DNA of 64,000 nucleotides. Origin: Flavobacterium sufflavum. GTDB taxonomy: Bacteria > Bacteroidota > Bacteroidia > Flavobacteriales > Flavobacteriaceae. Made by a program: the position numbers and the translations under genes. The notes under the pieces were generated by a model, which saw only the letters and a program-made list of their open reading frames with translations, searched no databases and was not told the DNA's origin. Shown piece after piece: positions 54,801 through 62,469 of the stretch; position 1 is the stretch's first letter; each line of letters opens with the position of its first letter. The DNA is taken from contig NZ_SACJ01000007.1 of assembly GCF_004016525.1 (NCBI RefSeq), positions 62,001 to 126,000 on the forward strand, read 5' to 3'.

Positions 54801-55012
54801 TAAGAGGGAAATGGGTTTTCAACCTGATGAGTATGTTTGCTTTCGTTTCGATTCTGTTTACCTATTACGGAGTAAATTTCCATTTGGTAGGATTGCATTC
54901 TTATGCCAGTGGTGAAGCACATTCCCTAAACTGGATTTACTATTCGTTAGGTGGAATTGCTTTAATTGGGGCGATTACTTACCCTAAATACAGAAAGTAT
55001 TATAAGAAGTAA
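51812..55012 (+). CDS. CcsBA-type cytochrome c biogenesis protein (ResB-CcsA fusion)
   Basis: 1066 residues from ATG 51812. The N-terminal ResB/Ccs1 half has helices around MAFLFLAFAVAMATGTF and WATLLLHLAFILILLGAF and a large periplasmic domain to about 460. The middle junction holds a signal-like helix (IPILILLLSFNGFAQ) and then a His-rich stretch MHDHEHDHNHNH near residue 490. The C-terminal CcsA half has the WWD heme-handling motif WGRYWGWDPKETW. It attaches heme to c-type apocytochromes in system II. Fused CcsBA is the usual form in Bacteroidota. Confidence 0.94.
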   Translation: MDKKIYAFLFSTRLMAFLFLAFAVAMATGTFIESKYNTDTARIWVYNTWWFEGIMVFFMINFIGNIKRYHLLKKEKWATLLLHLAFILILLGAFITRYISYEGVMPIREGAAENKFYSDKTFLTVFVDGEYKGEMKRRTFEQKVLLSPVTNNDFSVSGEFDKTPFEVKYKNFIMGAKEYVKPDANGTLYMKLVEAGSGGREEHFLKEGEVQNIHNVLFALNKHTDGAINITFDGKDYTIETPFEGNFMRMADKLQGAVAKDKVQPLMRRSLYSIGDIRIVFPDPAVKGVIDYDSNNDFKAKEHEDALVLTVKAEGKEKEVTILGSKGKEGEPKTVKIGNIEYSLFYGSKAYILPFKIKLNDFIAQKYPGTEKSYSSFESKVSVQDSAAKPFDARIYMNHVLDHEGYRFFQSSFDPDEKGTVLSVNHDFWGTNITYAGYFLLFFSLMSIMFTKHSRFADLKRKLEVVKDKKEKLIPILILLLSFNGFAQMHDHEHDHNHNHTEEAQSGKTAHVRVAPTEKQLDSLITKYKVSEKHAADFGRLIIQDAGGRMKPINTFSSELLRKVSHANEYKGLNSDQVFLSMSQYAKLWIEVPLIYIKSGNDSIRKIIGIDAKAKYAPFIAFFDEQGNYKLSPYLDVAYKAANPNQFEKDFVETDKKVNLMESALSGTIMKIFPIPHDANNKWISFNELETAGLKGMDSTYTKSVLPLYFGSLTNASVSGDYKNADELLESLHGFQKRFGAKVLPSEDKVSLEILYNKYDVFQKLPYWYLTAAILMLLFTILKIFKETKALNYLVNGMHIVIGLLFALHTAGLIARWYISGHAPWSNAYESIVYVSWATMFFGLAFDIKSKLTVASSAFVTAMILMAAYMNWIDPEIANLQPVLNSYWLMIHVAVIVASYGPFALGMILGFVSLLLIFFTNDKNRAKMDLNIQEITYINEMALTIGLIMLTIGNFLGGQWANESWGRYWGWDPKETWALISIMIYAFVIHARFVPHLRGKWVFNLMSMFAFVSILFTYYGVNFHLVGLHSYASGEAHSLNWIYYSLGGIALIGAITYPKYRKYYKK

Positions 55013-55026
55013 GGTTTATTTTTTCT

Positions 55027-55065
55027 AAAAAAAGGTTCAACTTGTAAAAGTTGAACCTTTTTTTT
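55027..55065. terminator. Bidirectional terminator, copy 1 of an identical pair
   Basis: The core GGTTCAACTT-GTAA-AAGTTGAACC (55034-55057) is flanked by 7 A and 8 T, between the convergent ccsBA and AraC genes. The same core, A run and T run recur at 62372-62409. Confidence 0.92.
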
Positions 55066-56248
55066 ATGCTTCTAATTCCATTTTTATATTCTTGCAATAT
55101 TCTATTGGAGAAACACCTGAGACTTCTTTAAAACTGGTGAAAAAGGGATTATAAGATGTGAAACCGACTTGTTTAGATAAAGAATCCAATGTGTTGTTTT
55201 TTAAGTAATCCTGTTCAATATGTTTAATGGCATCGTGAATTCGGATTGTTTTTTTGTATTCTGAAAAAGAAATTTTACAATGGTATTTAAAAAGATAGGA
55301 GATATGGCTTTTAGGAATATTCAGTTTGTTGGCCAGATCAGTAAGCTTCATATTGGGATCTCTGAAGAGTTCATATTCAAAAGATATTTTCTCTATTTGT
55401 TCTATATAGGATAATATGTTTTTCTCTATTTTTTCTTTTAAAGCAAGATGTTGGCTGTTATTTAATTCATTATTTGGTGATGCGCTCCAAAGTTCATTCA
55501 GTACTAAATCATTATTCCTGCTTTCATTTATTTTTTGATAAAGTACATCGTATCCGTACAGGATTTCAGGAGAAATCAATATTTTGATTAGGATGAATAG
55601 CCAAAGAAGCGAGGATACCCATTGATAGCTGAGTCCTTTAATGTGTTCATCGTTAATGCTTTTTAAAACAATAGACACTAGAAGCCTAAAGGTTATTAAG
55701 GTAATTGTGATGAACAAAAACAGAGTCCATTTTTTTATTAATTCATTTTGCTTTTTGATTACTTTACTTTCTATTTTTCTAGTCCAAATAGTACTTTTTA
55801 ATAATCGGTAACATAGAACATTATAATACAACGCATAAGCAAAAAAGATTGTGTAGAGGAGTATTTCTAATTGTATAGATATAAGCAAGAATTTATTGCA
55901 TACTACTATAGTAATAAAGAAGCCTATCGGGAAAATAAATTGTAGTAGTTCTTTGTAATTGAAATCTTTATTATTGTTGGCTAAATTTTTAAAATATAAA
56001 TAGAAAAGCGGAATTACTACTGCTGCAAAATTAGAATAGACATAGGTGTAGTTATAAAAAGAGTCTATAGAGGCAACATCTGAAATAAAATAAGTTACAC
56101 CAATCAATAAATGACGCGAAGAAATAATGAGTATTAATAAAATCATATACAAATTCATCATCCTGTTTGATTTGTAACTACCAAATATTAGAAATGTAGT
56201 TATCAAACCGAGTAAACCAGTAATAATGCAAAGTAAATTTGTAATCAT
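55064..56248 (-). CDS. AraC-family regulator with N-terminal multi-helix membrane domain
   Basis: 394 residues. About seven membrane helices fill residues 1-235 (for example CIITGLLGLITTFLIFG). A linker of about 50 residues follows, then a C-terminal AraC DNA-binding domain with two helix-turn-helix units (MKLTDLANKLNIPKSHISYLF and LDSLSKQVGFTSYNPFFTSF). This 7TM-AraC layout is frequent in Flavobacteria. Divergent to the T9SS/fibre operon, it is a candidate regulator of that operon, sensing an envelope or extracellular signal. Confidence 0.92.
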   Translation of the reverse strand: MITNLLCIITGLLGLITTFLIFGSYKSNRMMNLYMILLILIISSRHLLIGVTYFISDVASIDSFYNYTYVYSNFAAVVIPLFYLYFKNLANNNKDFNYKELLQFIFPIGFFITIVVCNKFLLISIQLEILLYTIFFAYALYYNVLCYRLLKSTIWTRKIESKVIKKQNELIKKWTLFLFITITLITFRLLVSIVLKSINDEHIKGLSYQWVSSLLWLFILIKILISPEILYGYDVLYQKINESRNNDLVLNELWSASPNNELNNSQHLALKEKIEKNILSYIEQIEKISFEYELFRDPNMKLTDLANKLNIPKSHISYLFKYHCKISFSEYKKTIRIHDAIKHIEQDYLKNNTLDSLSKQVGFTSYNPFFTSFKEVSGVSPIEYCKNIKMELEA

Positions 56249-56371
56249 TTGATTTTATATTAGTTTTTTGCCATAAGCAATCAGAATATTTTTTTATAGG
56301 TCTAAAGGGCTTTTTTTGTCCGATTTGAGTTGTTCTCAAATGTAGCTGTTTTTTTTAAGTTATATTATAGA

Positions 56372-56516
56372 CTTACTAAAAACTGAAAAAATCTTTCAAA
56401 CAGCTTTAAATTATTATTAACTGCGGATTTTTTTTTCTTTGTAAAACACTGTAATCTAACCGTTTTGTAGGGTTTTTGTTCTTGTTGTAGTTTTTTGGCT
56501 TACTAAAAACTGAAAA
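56372..56516. promoter_or_regulatory. Two identical 18-bp direct repeats in the AraC/surface-operon gap
   Basis: CTTACTAAAAACTGAAAA occurs at 56372-56389 and 56499-56516, 127 bp apart, in the 359-nt divergent intergenic region (56249-56607). Direct repeats are the usual binding pattern of AraC-family dimers. Nothing else was recognised in this gap except long T and A tracts. Confidence 0.55.
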
Positions 56517-56607
56517 GTTGTTACTGATTAACCTTTTTTTAAGAAATTTTAAAAATTATCGACGAAATGTATTAAAAGAACGATTAAGTTTGTTTAAAAT
56601 TATTTTT

Positions 56608-57078
56608 ATGAGGTATTTATTTATATTTCTTACAGTTCCCTTTTACGGGCAAATTTTACATCACCAGATGATTTCTTCGCAAGGATTGACTACAAAAACC
56701 GCTGATGGCTACATTATAAGCCAAACAATAGGTCAGCAAAGTGTCATTGGTAATTCAAATGGTAGTACTGTCGTTATTCAGGGGTTTCAGCAAAGTCTTT
56801 GGGGAAGTTATATTGCTTCCAATGAGAAAACGGAAATTAGTACTCAGACTTATCCTAATCCGTTTACGGAAACGGTTAATTTTCAATTTTCACAATTAAT
56901 GCCAAATCAAATAACGGTGTATGTGTTTGACATTAGTGGGCGTTTGGTTTTTGAAAAAAAAGAGACAATAGACAATTCTATTTTGACAATTAATTTAGCC
57001 AACTTACCCCAATCAGAATATTTAGTCCGACTACAAGCCACAAATTTCAATTATTACACTAAAATTATTAAACTATGA
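56608..57078 (+). CDS. Small secreted protein with T9SS type A sorting domain
   Basis: 156 residues from ATG 56608, which begins a signal peptide (MRYLFIFLTVPFYGQ); an upstream TTG start adds 30 unlikely residues. The first 65 mature residues (HQMISSQG..., with SQTIGQQSVIGNSNG) are followed from about residue 82 by a type A sorting domain: TYPNPFTETVNFQF, VYVFDISGRLVFEK and the C-terminal YYTKIIKL. It should be exported by the type IX system to the cell surface. First gene of the operon; it overlaps the next gene by ATGA. Confidence 0.88.
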   Translation: MRYLFIFLTVPFYGQILHHQMISSQGLTTKTADGYIISQTIGQQSVIGNSNGSTVVIQGFQQSLWGSYIASNEKTEISTQTYPNPFTETVNFQFSQLMPNQITVYVFDISGRLVFEKKETIDNSILTINLANLPQSEYLVRLQATNFNYYTKIIKL

Positions 57079-57704
57079 TAAAAAACTACTTACTACTTAT
57101 TTTTCTATTGTCATCTGCAAGCATTTTTTCTCAAGAACTTTATTTTACTACAGGTAAAAATTACACAAAGTACCTTTATAAAGATGCTAATCTTCAGGTA
57201 AATCCAAATATCCAGAGTGGAACTGGAAGTTTTTATGAAATTGGTTTTACAAAACCTTTGATAAACAAAAAAATATTGTATTCATTAGGACTTTCCTTAA
57301 ATGATTATAACGCAATAGGGGGAAACTCAGCGAATTCTTATCGATGGGATACGCAGTATCTTGGTTTGCAAGGTGGTTTGATGTATCAGTTTTATTCTTA
57401 TAAAACCAATTCAAAAAATAGTATTGATTTTTTGGTTAAAACAGCTTTAAATGCTTCTTCTCTAATTTATGGGAAACAAGAATTAAATGGTATTTATTAT
57501 GATTTAATGCATCAAAAAGAATTTTCGGGAATTATCTTAGAATCTTCGGCTGGATTAATGGTAAAATATAATATTCCTTCATTTGGAGGTTTAAGTCTTG
57601 GATATGATTTTTGTCAGAGTATAAATATTACCAATTCTTTAAAGGAAAAATTATCATTCAGGACGAATCAATTAGAATTAGGAGTTCATTTCAACATTAA
57701 TTAA
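57075..57704 (+). CDS. Small outer-membrane beta-barrel-like protein
   Basis: 209 residues with signal peptide MIKNYLLLIFLLSSASIFSQ. Alternating strands with glycine and aromatic girdles (WDTQYLGLQGGLMYQFYSY, GGLSLGYDFCQSINI) and the last strand LELGVHFNIN suggest an 8-stranded barrel. It is translationally coupled to the T9SS protein and ends 7 nt before the fibre gene. It may anchor or help export the fibre (inference). The family name is not recognised. Confidence 0.8.
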   Translation: MIKNYLLLIFLLSSASIFSQELYFTTGKNYTKYLYKDANLQVNPNIQSGTGSFYEIGFTKPLINKKILYSLGLSLNDYNAIGGNSANSYRWDTQYLGLQGGLMYQFYSYKTNSKNSIDFLVKTALNASSLIYGKQELNGIYYDLMHQKEFSGIILESSAGLMVKYNIPSFGGLSLGYDFCQSINITNSLKEKLSFRTNQLELGVHFNIN

Positions 57705-57711
57705 AAGCGAT

Positions 57712-60700
57712 ATGAAAAAAATATTTATACTTTTTATACTTTTTGTAGCAACTAAGACTTTTGCTCAAACGAATGGGATAAGCTATCAGGCTATAATTAT
57801 GAATCCTAAAGGCGAACAATTACCGGGGATAAATAATGCCAGTAGCCCTGTTGTCAATAAAGATATCTGTATGGTATTTAAATTTATTGATGAATTTTCG
57901 AATATAGAATACCAGGAAACGGCACAAGTCAAAACAGATGGTTTTGGGATGGTCAACTTAGTTATTGGTAAAGGGACACAAACTGCAGGGTATGCTGCTT
58001 CTTTTCAGTCTATTGTTTGGAGTTCTTCAAAGAAAAGTTTAATTGTTGGAATTAACACTAGTGGAAATTGTGCTACATATACTGAGATAAGCAATCAGGA
58101 ATTTAGTTATGCTCCACTGGCTTTTTCGGCAATAAGTGCTGAAAATGTGACTGGTGTTGTCGCTATAGAAAATGGAGGGACAAATGCTACTACCGTTTTA
58201 GGGGCTAGAACTAATTTACAAATAAACAATGTAGATAATACAACAGATTTAAATAAGCCAATTAGTACTGCAACTCAAACAGCCTTAAATCTAAAAGAAA
58301 ATCTGGCAAACAAAAGTACTAATGTTACAACAGATGGAACTTCAGATACTAAATATCCAAGTGTAAAATCGGTAAAAACCTATGTTGATGCTAGTACTGC
58401 ATCTGCCACAACAGCTTTGGCTAATGAAGTAACTCGTGCTACAACTGCGGAAAATACGATTGCCGCTAATTTGGTTACGGAAACCAATAATCGCACTGCT
58501 GCAAATAATACTTTGACAACCAATTTAGCTACTGAAGTAACCAACAGAACAGCTGCAAATAACACGTTAACTACAAACTTAACTGCTGAAACTACTGCAA
58601 GAACTTCAGCTGATGCTACTTTGACAACCAACTTAGCTACCGAGGTAACTAACAGAACAGCTGCTGACTTATTGAAAGAAGATGTGGCAAACAAAAGTAC
58701 TAATGTTACCACTGATGGAACTTCAGATACTAAATACCCAAGTGTAAAATCGGTGAAAACCTATGTTGATGCTAGTACTGCATCTGCTTCAACTGCTTTG
58801 ACAAATGAAATAAATCGAGCTACAGCTGCAGAAAATACAATTGCTGCTAATTTAGCTACTGAAACTACTGCAAGAACTTCAGCTGACGCTACTTTAACGA
58901 CCAATCTTTCGAATGAAGTAAGCCGAGCTACAGCTGCTGAAAACACAATTGCTGCTAATTTAGCTACTGAAACTGCTGCAAGAACTTCAGCTGATGCTAC
59001 TTTGACAACCAACTTAGCTACTGAAGTAACTAACAGAACAGCAGCTGATTTATTGAAAGAAGACGTGGCAAACAAAAGTACTAATGTTACCACTGACGGA
59101 GCTTTGGATACCAAATATCCAAGTGTAAAATCGGTGAAAACTTATGTAGATGCAAGTGCTACCACAGCTTCAACAGCTTTGGCTAATGAAGTAAGTCGCG
59201 CTACAGCTGCAGAAAATACAATTGCTGCTAATTTAACTACTGAAACTTCAACAAGAACTTCCGCTGATGTTACTTTGACAACCAACTTAGCTACTGAAGT
59301 AACTAACAGAACAGCTGCAGACTTATTGAAAGAAGATTTGGCAAACAAAAGTACTAATGTTACAACTGACGGAACTTCAGATACTAAATATCCAAGTGTA
59401 AAATCGGTGAAAACCTATGTTGATGCTAGTACTGCATCTGCCACAACAGCTTTAGCTAATGAAGTAACTCGTGCTACAGCTGCAGAAAATACAATTGCTG
59501 CTAATTTAACTACAGAAACTTCGGCAAGAACTTCAGCTGATGCTACTTTACAAACAAATATTGATGCTGTTCAGGCTGATGTAGATGCGAATGAAGCTAC
59601 TGCTAATACAGCCTTGAATTTAAAAGCTCCTTTAGCATCACCAACTTTTACAGGAACGGTTTCAGGAATAACTAAATCAATGGTTGGTTTAGCGAACGTT
59701 GATAACACCAGCGATGCAAACAAACCAGTTTCTACATATACGCAAGATGCGTTAGATTTGAAAGCCAATATTGATTCACCAACCTTTACCGGAACGGTAA
59801 GTGGAATTGATAAAACGATGGTTGGATTGGCAAATGTAGACAATACTTCAGATACCAATAAGCCTGTTTCAACAGCAACTCAAACAGCTTTGGATTTAAA
59901 AGCACCATTAGCATCTCCAACCTTTACAGGTACAGTTACTGCAAGTGGGACATTAACAGCTAATACAATAGTTAAATCAGGAGGTACTTCTTCTCAATTT
60001 TTAAAAGCAGATGGTAGCGTTGATTCTAGTACTTATTTAACAAGTGCAGTAACAACTTTAGACGGACTTACCGATTCTAAAAGTGGAGGTGCTAACTTTT
60101 CAAACAGTTTATTACTTGGTCATCAAACTACAGGTGTACTGAGTAGTGCCGATAGAAATATAGGTATTGGTATAGGAGCACTTAGCTCAATTACACAAGG
60201 TGATGATAATATTGCTGTTGGATATCAGGCATTAACTAGCAATTCAACGGGTATGCAAAACATTGCTATTGGACGACAATCTATGTTGGGTAATGTAACT
60301 GGATCTAGTAATACCGCAGTTGGATTGGAAACATTAGAATCCAATTCTACTGGTCATCACAATGCTGCCTTTGGTCATCTTACTATGATAAGTAACAGTA
60401 CTGGTTATCAAAATGCCGCTTATGGGCAGGAAGCCTTACAAGGGAACGATACAGGAAATAAAAATACTGCTCTTGGTGCAGAATCATTATACAACAACAG
60501 CCAGGGTAATTTTAACATTGCAGTTGGATTTGGAGCTATGGGTTCTAATACAACGGGAAGTAATAATACTGCTGTTGGTTACAATGCTGATGTTTCAAGT
60601 TCTGCTTTAACCAATGCTACAGCGATTGGTAATGGTGCCATAGTTACAGCGAGTAATAAAATACAATTGGGTAATGGAAGTGTAACTTCAGTAAATACAA

Positions 60701-62313
60701 GTGCTGCAATTACGGCTGCTTCCTATATCAAATCAGGAGGTACTTCTTCTCAATTTTTAAAAGCGGATGGTAGTGTAGATGCAAATACCTATTTGACAAG
60801 TGCAAGTGGAGCAAGTACTTATTTACCATTGGCAGGTGGAGCACTGACAGGAGGGTTAACTGGCACAACAGCTACTTTATCCGGTAATACAGCAATTGGT
60901 GGAACATTGAATGTAACGGGTAATCTTACTGCATCGGGAACTGCAAATACTGTTGGTACTATTACCAGTGGTATATGGAATGCTGGAGCCGTTACTTCAA
61001 GTGGGGCAATAACGGGTACTTCCATTGTTAAATCCGGAGGTACTTCTTCGCAATTTTTAAAAGCGGACGGTAGTATTGATTCAAGTACTTATTTAACAAC
61101 TGCAGTAACAACTTTAGACGGACTTACCGATTCTAAAAGTGGAGGAGCTAACTTTTCAAACAGTTTGCTGATTGGTCACCAAACTACAGGTGTACTGAGT
61201 AGTGCCGATAGAAATATTGGTATTGGTATAGGAGCACTTAGCTCAATTACACAAGGAGATGATAATATTGCTGTTGGATATCAGGCATTAACTAGTAATG
61301 CAACAGGTATGCAAAACACTGCTATTGGGCGACAATCTATGTTGGGTAATGTAACTGGATCTAGTAATACTGCAGTTGGATTGGAAACATTAGAATCAAA
61401 TTCTACTGGACACCATAATGCCGCCTTTGGTCATCTAACCATGATAAGTAATAGTACTGGTTATCAAAATGCTGCTTATGGGCAGGAAGCCTTGCAAGGG
61501 AATGATACCGGAAATAAGAATACTGCTCTTGGTGCTGAATCATTATACAACAACAGCCAGGGTAATTTTAATATCGCTGTTGGATTTGGTGCTATGGGAT
61601 CTAATACCACGGGAAGTAATAATACAGCTGTTGGTTACAATGCAGATGTTTCAAGTTCTGCTTTAACCAATGCTACTGCGATTGGTAATGGTGCTATAGT
61701 TACTGCGAGTAATAAAATACAGTTGGGTAATGGAAGTGTAACTTCAGTAAATACCAGTGCAGCAATCACAGCCTCTTCTTATATCAAATCTGGAGGGACC
61801 TCTTCTCAATTTTTAAAAGCGGATGGTAGTGTTGATTCAAACACTTATGTAAGTAGTGCGAGTGCAGCATCAACTTACTTGCCATTAACAGGTGGTACAT
61901 TAACAGGTGGTTTAACCGGGACTACATTTACTACCAGTGGAAATGTTACATCTTCTGGGACTGTAAGTGGTACTAACGGCTCGTTTGGAAGACTTATTTT
62001 AAATACAGCAACACAATCTTCATCTTCTGTAAGTAATTATGATGTTTCCGGGATTGGAATCTTATTTATTGTTCCGAGTGGTGGTTGGGAAAATATAGCA
62101 GGATTTTCCGGAGGAGTTACAGGTCAGGTTATTCAAATTATAAATGCAAATAATGATGCAATAAGTTGCTGTACCGGGGTAGTTTTTCAAAATGACAATG
62201 CAGGCGGAACTCAAAAAATTAAATGTTCATCTGATATGCCATTAGGAAGTAACCAAGGAGTTTCCCTTGTTTTTGATGGAACATATTGGAGAGTTATGAG
62301 ACCACCAAATTAA
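57712..62313 (+). CDS. Giant fibre protein with phage-tail-fibre stalk and YadA-head-like repeats
   Basis: 1533 residues with signal peptide MKKIFILFILFVATKTFAQ. An N-terminal domain (20-150) is followed by a tail-fibre-like segment (IENGGTNATTVLGARTNL, NNVDNTTDLNKPISTATQ), then a coiled-coil stalk (about 199-640) of 18-residue units (such as VTETNNRTAANNTLTTNL). Two more NVDNTSD segments lead to two arrays of 17-residue head repeats (NxAxGxxALxxNxTG). It ends in a C-terminal domain (about 1420-1533) without an S74 chaperone or a T9SS signal. It probably forms a trimeric surface fibre for adhesion. How it is anchored is unclear. Confidence 0.85.
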   Translation: MKKIFILFILFVATKTFAQTNGISYQAIIMNPKGEQLPGINNASSPVVNKDICMVFKFIDEFSNIEYQETAQVKTDGFGMVNLVIGKGTQTAGYAASFQSIVWSSSKKSLIVGINTSGNCATYTEISNQEFSYAPLAFSAISAENVTGVVAIENGGTNATTVLGARTNLQINNVDNTTDLNKPISTATQTALNLKENLANKSTNVTTDGTSDTKYPSVKSVKTYVDASTASATTALANEVTRATTAENTIAANLVTETNNRTAANNTLTTNLATEVTNRTAANNTLTTNLTAETTARTSADATLTTNLATEVTNRTAADLLKEDVANKSTNVTTDGTSDTKYPSVKSVKTYVDASTASASTALTNEINRATAAENTIAANLATETTARTSADATLTTNLSNEVSRATAAENTIAANLATETAARTSADATLTTNLATEVTNRTAADLLKEDVANKSTNVTTDGALDTKYPSVKSVKTYVDASATTASTALANEVSRATAAENTIAANLTTETSTRTSADVTLTTNLATEVTNRTAADLLKEDLANKSTNVTTDGTSDTKYPSVKSVKTYVDASTASATTALANEVTRATAAENTIAANLTTETSARTSADATLQTNIDAVQADVDANEATANTALNLKAPLASPTFTGTVSGITKSMVGLANVDNTSDANKPVSTYTQDALDLKANIDSPTFTGTVSGIDKTMVGLANVDNTSDTNKPVSTATQTALDLKAPLASPTFTGTVTASGTLTANTIVKSGGTSSQFLKADGSVDSSTYLTSAVTTLDGLTDSKSGGANFSNSLLLGHQTTGVLSSADRNIGIGIGALSSITQGDDNIAVGYQALTSNSTGMQNIAIGRQSMLGNVTGSSNTAVGLETLESNSTGHHNAAFGHLTMISNSTGYQNAAYGQEALQGNDTGNKNTALGAESLYNNSQGNFNIAVGFGAMGSNTTGSNNTAVGYNADVSSSALTNATAIGNGAIVTASNKIQLGNGSVTSVNTSAAITAASYIKSGGTSSQFLKADGSVDANTYLTSASGASTYLPLAGGALTGGLTGTTATLSGNTAIGGTLNVTGNLTASGTANTVGTITSGIWNAGAVTSSGAITGTSIVKSGGTSSQFLKADGSIDSSTYLTTAVTTLDGLTDSKSGGANFSNSLLIGHQTTGVLSSADRNIGIGIGALSSITQGDDNIAVGYQALTSNATGMQNTAIGRQSMLGNVTGSSNTAVGLETLESNSTGHHNAAFGHLTMISNSTGYQNAAYGQEALQGNDTGNKNTALGAESLYNNSQGNFNIAVGFGAMGSNTTGSNNTAVGYNADVSSSALTNATAIGNGAIVTASNKIQLGNGSVTSVNTSAAITASSYIKSGGTSSQFLKADGSVDSNTYVSSASAASTYLPLTGGTLTGGLTGTTFTTSGNVTSSGTVSGTNGSFGRLILNTATQSSSSVSNYDVSGIGILFIVPSGGWENIAGFSGGVTGQVIQIINANNDAISCCTGVVFQNDNAGGTQKIKCSSDMPLGSNQGVSLVFDGTYWRVMRPPN
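58306..59610 (+). repeat. Stalk repeats of the fibre gene, four copies
   Basis: Copies start at 58306, 58687, 59068 and 59341 (residues 199, 326, 453, 544), each opening with ANKSTNVTTDG. The spacings are 127, 127 and 91 residues. The shorter copy differs by 36 residues, exactly two 18-residue coiled-coil units, so length has changed by whole units. Confidence 0.85.
59971..61925 (+). repeat. Tandem 1056-bp duplication in the fibre gene
   Basis: Copy 1 runs 59971-61026 and copy 2 runs 61027 to about 61925 (partial). The offset of 1056 nt (352 codons) holds at two separate landmarks (KSGGTSSQF and DGLTDSKSGG). The proteins are almost identical while many third codon positions differ. Confidence 0.88.
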
Positions 62314-62371
62314 TGTCTGCAATAGTTATTAAAAAGGAAAAAAATAACTAAAATTATTATAGTATAGAGTT

Positions 62372-62409
62372 AAAAAAAGGTTCAACTTGTAAAAGTTGAA
62401 CCTTTTTTT
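62372..62409. terminator. Terminator of the fibre operon, copy 2 of an identical pair
   Basis: The core GGTTCAACTT-GTAA-AAGTTGAACC (62379-62402) with 7 A before and 7 T after is the same as 55027-55065. It lies 66 nt after the fibre stop and between convergent genes. Confidence 0.92.
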
Positions 62410-62469
62410 ATGTATAGTAATAGAATTTAAATTAGCTTAAAATAATTTGCAGAATTTAAGCTAAAAAGA

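Noticed and set aside
58306..59610. CRISPR-like regular repeats
   Set aside because: The repeats are coding, in frame, 54 or 273-381 nt in period and without unique spacers.
58380..59858. Several antisense frames of 68-117 codons rich in Val, Ala and Ser
   Set aside because: They are mirror readings of the low-complexity stalk repeats of the fibre gene.
57712..62313. Prophage tail fibre
   Set aside because: No other phage genes are near; the protein has a Sec signal peptide and sits in an operon with surface proteins, so a cell-surface fibre is more likely.
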